Shown: piece by piece, positions 6,927 to 9,810 of the stretch
How positions within the stretch are numbered: position 1 is the stretch's first letter
How the letters are laid out: every line of letters starts with the position of its first letter
From: an uncultured Mycolicibacterium sp.
GTDB lineage: Bacteria > Actinomycetota > Actinomycetes > Mycobacteriales > Mycobacteriaceae
Assembly: GCF_937941905.1 (NCBI RefSeq)
Contig: NZ_CALDGS010000108.1
Location: 1 to 9,810 of the forward strand
Direction of reading: 5' to 3'
Length of the DNA stretch: 9,810 nucleotides
Made by a program: the position numbers and the translations under genes
The notes under the pieces: model-generated
What the model was told of the DNA's origin: nothing
What the model saw: the letters and a program-made list of their open reading frames with translations, nothing else
Database searches by the model: none

Positions 6927-6962
6927 GTGACCGGGCTGTAACCTTTGTTATCACTCCGTGAT
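6927..6962 (+). promoter_or_regulatory. MtrA-like direct repeat and adjacent palindrome upstream of paralogue 2
   Basis: GTGACC (6927-6932) and GTAACC (6938-6943) repeat with 11-bp spacing, the layout known for MtrA response-regulator boxes (GTNAC-N6-GTNAC type), which control many secreted cell-wall genes in actinobacteria. Next to it is a perfect ATCAC-TCC-GTGAT palindrome at 6950-6962. The repeat would lie about 53-69 bases upstream of the predicted start of transcription. Assignment to MtrA is inference. Confidence 0.45.
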
Positions 6963-6983
6963 GCGAGGTCGGTCGTCCGACGC

Positions 6984-6989
6984 TACGAT
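6984..6989 (+). promoter_or_regulatory. Putative -10 element of paralogue 2
   Basis: TACGAT fits the mycobacterial -10 pattern (TAnnnT) and is 69 bases before the chosen GTG. No clear -35 is seen at 16-19 bases, consistent with an activator-dependent promoter. A start near 6996 would place the hairpin at 7003-7031 almost at the 5' end of the mRNA. Confidence 0.45.
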
Positions 6990-7002
6990 CTTGCAGTCAC
7001 CA

Positions 7003-7031
7003 GTGGCCGCGCCGCCGATCGGCGCGGCCAC
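7003..7031 (+). other. 12-bp perfect GC-rich hairpin in the leader of paralogue 2
   Basis: GTGGCCGCGCCG (7003-7014) and CGGCGCGGCCAC (7020-7031) are perfect complements around the 5-base loop CCGAT. The hairpin ends 9 bases before the AGGAGG ribosome-binding site (7041-7046). It may protect the mRNA 5' end or control translation, or end read-through from paralogue 1 in the U-tract-free way common in mycobacteria. Confidence 0.65.
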
Positions 7032-7057
7032 CCCGTACCCAGGAGGTCGTGCTCAAA

Positions 7058-7486
7058 GTGAAGAAGCAGCTTCTCGTGCTCGCCGGCGGTGCCGTGGCCG
7101 CCTCGGCCTCGGTGCTGTTCGGGTCGGGTCTGGCCGCCGCCGCGCCCGATGTGGTGGGGCAGACCTACGCGGATGCCGCGTCCGCCATCAGCGACGAGGG
7201 CGGCAAGCCGGTCATCGCCTCCCGGGTCGGCGACAAGCTGAACGAGGACGAGTGCATCGTCACCGCCGCGTGGGACGGTTCCTTCGTCCGTGACACCGGC
7301 GGCGAGTTCGCCGGTGACGAGGGCGAGATCATGCTCGCCCTGAACTGCAACGGCGGCTACGCGACCGCGACCAACCCGGGGACCTCGGTGCAGCACCCGC
7401 TCGGTCGGGAGGCCAAGCTCGCCGACGAGGAAGCCTCCTCGGCCGAGGAGTCGACCCTCGAGGAAGTCAGCACCCCGAACTACTGA
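7058..7486 (+). CDS. Secreted PASTA-like protein, paralogue 2, with acidic C-terminal tail
   Basis: 142 residues from the GTG at 7058. A GTG three codons earlier (7049) sits only 2 bases after AGGAGG, whereas 7058 is 11 bases away, gives a normal MKKQLLVLAGG signal peptide and makes Tyr37 and Cys66 coincide with paralogue 1. Cleavage is likely near residues 28-29. The mature domain PDVVGQTYADAASAISDEGGKPVIASRVG resembles a single PASTA domain, with Cys66 (ECIV) and Cys97 (LNC) probably forming a disulfide outside the cell. After a GREAK segment the last 25 residues are rich in Glu/Ser and end in STLEEVSTPNY. I recall similar proteins from other environmental mycobacteria but no described function. 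It shares a 17-base identical run with paralogue 3. Confidence 0.86.
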   Translation: MKKQLLVLAGGAVAASASVLFGSGLAAAAPDVVGQTYADAASAISDEGGKPVIASRVGDKLNEDECIVTAAWDGSFVRDTGGEFAGDEGEIMLALNCNGGYATATNPGTSVQHPLGREAKLADEEASSAEESTLEEVSTPNY

Positions 7487-7520
7487 TCGGCCGCACCGGG
7501 CCCCGGTGTGAGTTCGATCA
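7484..7520 (+). terminator. Hairpin terminator after paralogue 2
   Basis: CACCGG (7494-7499) and CCGGTG (7503-7508) form an inner stem, and TGATCG (7484-7489) with CGATCA (7515-7520) forms an outer stem that begins in the stop codon. There is no U-tract. It probably separates paralogue 2 from paralogue 3, and it overlaps the CRP-like site below. Confidence 0.5.
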
Positions 7521-7522
7521 CC
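7507..7522 (+). promoter_or_regulatory. CRP-like site upstream of paralogue 3
   Basis: TGTGA-GTTCGA-TCACC matches nine of the ten defined bases of the CRP consensus TGTGA-N6-TCACA, including the central T favoured by mycobacterial CRP. Its centre is about 38 bases upstream of the start predicted from the TAGACT -10 (7541-7546), near the class II activator position, and no good -35 is present. Control by CRP/cAMP is inferred. Confidence 0.5.
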
Positions 7523-7540
7523 CCGCCCTGCGTCTTTCCG

Positions 7541-7669
7541 TAGACTCGGGACAGCTCCCGGAATCCGCGATGCGGAGCTCCGCGGGGCGCCACCGAGTCG
7601 GGGGAGTGCACACCCTCCGCGCCCTGCGGAGTCCGGGATGAACCTCCGGACCAGGTGAAGGGCGGGACC
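7541..7669 (+). promoter_or_regulatory. Putative -10 and highly structured 5' leader of paralogue 3
   Basis: TAGACT (7541-7546) is a likely -10, giving a leader of about 115 bases. The leader holds mutually exclusive pairing blocks: GCGGAG at 7572-7577 and 7626-7631, and CTCCGC at 7578-7583 and 7615-7620, including a perfect 12-bp palindrome at 7572-7583 and a hairpin at 7615-7631. GTCCGG/CCGGAC (7631-7636 / 7646-7651) forms another stem with a 9-base loop just before the ribosome-binding site. GACTCGG (7543-7549) and CCGAGTC (7593-7599) could close a domain if transcription starts further upstream. Alternative folds suggest RNA-level control. Confidence 0.45.
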
Positions 7670-8101
7670 ATGAAAGCAGGACTGATCGCCGCGGCGGTGG
7701 CCGCGGGAGCGTGTGGTGCCGTGCTGGGCGGTGGCCTCGCCGCCGCCCAGCCGGACCTCGTCGGCCAGACCTACGCGGATGCGACGGCCGCCCTCGGCGA
7801 GCAGGGGATGAAGGCCGTGATCGGTGTGGTCGTCGGCAGCCGACTGCCCGTCGAGGAGTGCGTCGTGATCAACGCGCAGCCCATCTCGTCGATCCGACCC
7901 GGCATTCTCGACGAGTCCTACGAGCAGTACGCCCCGGCCGAGGGTGAGATGCAGCTGACCCTGGACTGCAACGGCGACGCCGCCACGCAGACCCCGACGT
8001 CGGCGGCCGCCGAGGGCGGGCGCGAGGCGCGGGACGCCGAGCAGGGAGCCGCGCACTCGGAGGAGGGCACGCTCGCCGAGGTGAACACCCCCAACGAGTA
8101 G
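7670..8101 (+). CDS. Secreted PASTA-like protein, paralogue 3, with acidic C-terminal tail
   Basis: 143 residues from the ATG at 7670, with GAAGGG 7 bases upstream; a GTG at 7655 is less likely. The signal peptide (MKAGLIAAAVAAGACGAVLGGGLAAA) is probably cleaved after residue 26. The mature domain QPDLVGQTYADATAAL is nearly the same as paralogue 2, and Cys64 (ECVV) and Cys100 (LDC) keep the cysteine pair, though the loop between them is longer (36 against 31 residues) and rich in Glu/Tyr. The tail is acidic and ends GTLAEVNTPNE, paralleling STLEEVSTPNY in paralogue 2. The shared C-terminal motif suggests a common docking or processing role, unknown in detail. The gene faces the convergent tetR, with 6 bases between stop codons. 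Confidence 0.86.
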   Translation: MKAGLIAAAVAAGACGAVLGGGLAAAQPDLVGQTYADATAALGEQGMKAVIGVVVGSRLPVEECVVINAQPISSIRPGILDESYEQYAPAEGEMQLTLDCNGDAATQTPTSAAAEGGREARDAEQGAAHSEEGTLAEVNTPNE

Positions 8102-8105
8102 CCGG

Positions 8106-8132
8106 GCTCAGCCGGCGTTGGCCCGGCTGAGC
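8106..8132. terminator. Bidirectional hairpin terminator between paralogue 3 and tetR
   Basis: GCTCAGCCGG (8106-8115) and CCGGCTGAGC (8123-8132) are perfect 10-bp arms around a 7-base loop. The hairpin spans the tetR stop codon and the gap to the convergent paralogue 3, so it can serve both directions. No U-tract is present, as is common in mycobacteria. Confidence 0.65.
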
Positions 8133-8692
8133 AGCAGGTCCACGCAGTAGTCGATGAACTGTTCGCGGGTGACGCTCAGCCGGCCGTCCAGGTAGGCGGT
8201 GAACAGCGTCGTCAGCGCCCCGATGAGCGCGGTCGCCGTCATCGCCTGGGCCGCCGGGTCGGTGATGCGCGTCAGCTTGTGCTGCAGCAGCTCGATGAAG
8301 CTCGGCATCCACTCCGCACCCGAGCGGGACAGCGCCGGCTCGGAGGACGGCGCCAGCAGCAGCACCCGGCCACCGGTCGGGTCGTCGACCATCAGCCCGA
8401 CGAACCGCTCCACGGCCTCCCTCGCCGTGTCGGCCGTGCGCAGCGCCGCCATCGCGCGGGTGCACACCTCGTCGTAGACGGCGCGCACGAACTCGTCGCG
8501 GTCGGCGAAGCTTTCGTAGAAGTACCGCTCGGTCAGGCCGGCCTCCCGGCATACGGCCCGCACCGTCAGCGCCGGGCCGCCCTCGGCGCCCAGCAGCTTC
8601 ACCCCGGCCGCGATCAGCTCGTCGCGTCGCATGGCCTGGCGATCCTCCAGTGGAACGCCGGACCAGCGGCGTACACGTTGACCGGGCGGCAC
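8108..8692 (-). CDS. TetR/AcrR-family transcriptional regulator
   Basis: 194 residues from a GTG at 8692, chosen because AGGAG lies 5 bases upstream; an ATG at 8632 (codon 21) is the alternative. The N-terminal domain has a TetR helix-turn-helix at about residues 43-62 (LTVRAVCREAGLTERYFYESF), preceded by the usual first helix (RRDELIAAGVKLL). The remainder is an all-helical ligand-binding domain that gives no clue to the effector. TetR proteins bind DNA as dimers and usually repress a divergent neighbour; here that is the DUF2236 gene, with an imperfect palindrome between them (8708-8737). By order it corresponds to M. tuberculosis Rv0825c. Confidence 0.94.
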   Translation of the reverse strand: MPPGQRVRRWSGVPLEDRQAMRRDELIAAGVKLLGAEGGPALTVRAVCREAGLTERYFYESFADRDEFVRAVYDEVCTRAMAALRTADTAREAVERFVGLMVDDPTGGRVLLLAPSSEPALSRSGAEWMPSFIELLQHKLTRITDPAAQAMTATALIGALTTLFTAYLDGRLSVTREQFIDYCVDLLLSRANAG

Positions 8693-8707
8693 TTCAACTC
8701 CTAGGGT

Positions 8708-8737
8708 TCAGTTTGACAACGCCAGTAGTCATTCTGA
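8708..8737. promoter_or_regulatory. Imperfect palindrome in the tetR/DUF2236 divergent promoter, candidate TetR operator
   Basis: TCAGTTTGAC (8708-8717) and GTCATTCTGA (8728-8737) are 10-base arms with 8 matches around 10 bases. A perfect -35-like TTGACA (8713-8718) for the rightward gene lies in one arm, though no matching -10 is obvious. Lying between two divergent starts only 59 bases apart, it is the natural site for autoregulation and repression. Confidence 0.5.
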
Positions 8738-8751
8738 CGGGAAGTTGACCA

Positions 8752-9756
8752 GTGACCCAAGATACGTCCGTCGCGCGCCCCGGGACCAGCGATTCCGACG
8801 TGCCGGCCGCCGGCTGTCCGGTCTCCGGCCACTACCGCACGCCGCCGGAGCCGCTCGGGCCGGACTCGCTGACCTGGCGCCTGTTCGGCGACTGGCGGGG
8901 CCTGCTGCAGGGGCCGTGGGCCGGGTCGATGCAGAACATGCATCCGCAGCTCGGTGCGGCGGTCAAGGACCACTCGATCTTCTTCACCGAGCGGCTGCCC
9001 CGGCTGTTCCGGTCGCTGTACCCGATCGGCGGGGTGGTCTTCGACGGCGACCGCGCCCCGCAGACCGGCCGCGAGGTGCGTGACTACCACATCGGCATCA
9101 AGGGCGTCGACGAGCAGGGCCGCCGCTACAACGCGCTGAACCCGGACGTCTTCTACTGGGCGCACGCCACCTTCTTCATGGGCACCATCCTGACCGCCGA
9201 GCACTTCGGCGACGGCCTCACCGAGGACGAGAAGCGCCAACTGTTCGACGAGCACATCACCTGGTACCGGATGTACGGCATGAGCATGCGGCCGGTGCCG
9301 GGCAGCTGGGAGGAGTTCCAGCAGTACTGGGACCACATGTGTCGCGAGGTGCTGGAGAACACCTGGGCGGCCCGCGAGGTGCTCAACCTGAAGACGATGC
9401 CCAAGCACCCGTCGATGGCGTGGCTGCCGGACCCGCTGTGGCGGGCGTTCCTGCGGGTGTTCGAGCCGTTCGCGGTGTGGGTGACCGTCGGGCTCTACGA
9501 CCCGCCGGTGCGCGAGCTGATGGGCTACACCTGGTCGGCGCGCGACGAGCGGCTGCACCGGCTGTTCGGCCGCACCGTGAACCTGGTGTTCAAGCTGATC
9601 CCGCCCCGACGGCGGATGCATCCGCGCGCCCGGGCCGGCTGGGACCGGGCGGCCGGCCGTATCCCGGCCGACGCGCCGCTGGTGCACACCCCGCGGTGGC
9701 ATCTGCCGCCGGAGAGCGAGCGGGGCAAGTCCATCCACTACTGCCCCGACGTGTAG
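8752..9756 (+). CDS. Oxygenase MpaB-like protein (DUF2236 family)
   Basis: 334 residues from a GTG at 8752, with a weak GGGAAG upstream. It has the features I know from DUF2236/MpaB proteins: an early LFGDWRGLLQGPWAGSMQNMHP region (44-65), GREVRDYHIGIKG (106-118), YNALNPDVFYWAHATFF (126-142) and EHITWYRMYG (167-176), with conserved-type residues H64, R107, H113, H138 and R173. Relatives include MpaB of mycophenolic acid synthesis and the haem-dependent rubber oxygenase Lcp, so an oxidative role on a lipid or hydrophobic substrate is plausible but unproven. No signal peptide is seen. It corresponds in order to Rv0826 and is probably controlled by the divergent TetR. Confidence 0.92.
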   Translation: MTQDTSVARPGTSDSDVPAAGCPVSGHYRTPPEPLGPDSLTWRLFGDWRGLLQGPWAGSMQNMHPQLGAAVKDHSIFFTERLPRLFRSLYPIGGVVFDGDRAPQTGREVRDYHIGIKGVDEQGRRYNALNPDVFYWAHATFFMGTILTAEHFGDGLTEDEKRQLFDEHITWYRMYGMSMRPVPGSWEEFQQYWDHMCREVLENTWAAREVLNLKTMPKHPSMAWLPDPLWRAFLRVFEPFAVWVTVGLYDPPVRELMGYTWSARDERLHRLFGRTVNLVFKLIPPRRRMHPRARAGWDRAAGRIPADAPLVHTPRWHLPPESERGKSIHYCPDV

Positions 9757-9774
9757 TTGTGGCGTCCAAGCTCA

Positions 9775-9810
9775 CACCCTGATCGGGTTTGCTCGACAGG
9801 CGTCGAGTGT
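9775..9810 (+). terminator. Terminator-like hairpins after the DUF2236 gene
   Basis: ACCC-TGATC-GGGT followed by TT (9776-9790) is a small hairpin, and CTCGAC-AGGC-GTCGAG (9792-9807) is a perfect 6-bp stem with a 4-base loop. Together they lie 20-50 bases past the stop codon and probably end this transcript. The window stops here, so any following U-rich tract cannot be seen. Confidence 0.45.

Noticed and set aside
6232..6954. Upstream extension of the desA1 frame to 6954
   Set aside because: It runs antisense through paralogue 1; the ATG at 6231 has a good ribosome-binding site, a promoter at proper distance and the family's normal length.
7706..7717. Possible lipobox around Cys15 in the paralogue 3 signal peptide
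   Set aside because: The residues before the cysteine (AGA) fit the lipobox poorly and a hydrophobic stretch with a better AAA cleavage site follows; the other paralogues lack this cysteine.
6983..8056. A 357-codon - strand frame opposite paralogues 2 and 3
   Set aside because: The + strand genes have signal peptides, ribosome-binding sites and homology to each other; the - strand frame has none of these.
8713..8740. Complete sigma-A promoter for the DUF2236 gene built on TTGACA
   Set aside because: No acceptable -10 lies 16-19 bases downstream, so only the palindrome is reported.
8701..9738. A 345-codon - strand frame opposite the DUF2236 gene
   Set aside because: Low-complexity shadow of a conserved-family gene.
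1..9810. CRISPR array, insertion sequence, tRNA or prophage signal
   Set aside because: No spaced repeats, transposase-like protein, terminal inverted repeats or cloverleaf-like sequence were found.

Overview
The window is high-GC actinobacterial DNA, almost certainly from an environmental or rapid-growing mycobacterium (Mycolicibacterium-like). Its gene order matches the Mycobacterium tuberculosis Rv0820-Rv0826 block from memory: phoT, phoY2, an LCP protein, a dihydrouridine synthase, desA1, a TetR regulator and a DUF2236/MpaB protein. Several products, DesA1 above all, look mycobacterial in detail.

Left part (1-5238). The 3' end of a phosphate ABC-transporter ATPase (PstB/PhoT) enters on the + strand. 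It converges on, and overlaps by 25 nt, an unfamiliar polytopic membrane protein on the - strand. That gene follows phoU by 21 nt, and phoU carries a textbook-looking PHO box (two GTTCACC-type repeats 11 bp apart) upstream. Next on the - strand come a 714-aa LytR-CpsA-Psr cell-wall glycopolymer transferase and a DusB-type tRNA-dihydrouridine synthase. The left part therefore joins phosphate sensing, cell-wall attachment chemistry and tRNA modification.

Centre (5239-8101). desA1 (acyl-ACP desaturase of mycolic acid synthesis) reads leftward from a strong sigma-A type promoter, which lies inside a long imperfect inverted repeat. Divergent from it is the most interesting part of the window: three tandem paralogous genes for small secreted proteins. 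Each has a signal peptide, one PASTA-like domain and a conserved cysteine pair. Genes 2 and 3 share an acidic tail with a matching C-terminal motif, while gene 1 has a basic tail with four extra cysteines. Each gene has its own intergenic region with different signals: an inverted repeat near -10 (gene 1), an MtrA-like direct repeat plus a 12-bp leader hairpin (gene 2), and a CRP-like site plus a heavily structured leader (gene 3). As I recall it, the M. tuberculosis block has no such genes here.

Right part (8102-9810). A hairpin sits between the convergent third paralogue and a TetR-family repressor gene. The repressor is divergent from a DUF2236/MpaB-family (putative haem oxygenase-like) gene, and an imperfect 30-bp palindrome lies between them. 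The window ends in a short terminator-like hairpin. I see no tRNA, rRNA, insertion sequence, CRISPR array or prophage. No gene-free stretch exceeds 300 bases; the longest are about 180 bases and are described as regulatory features.
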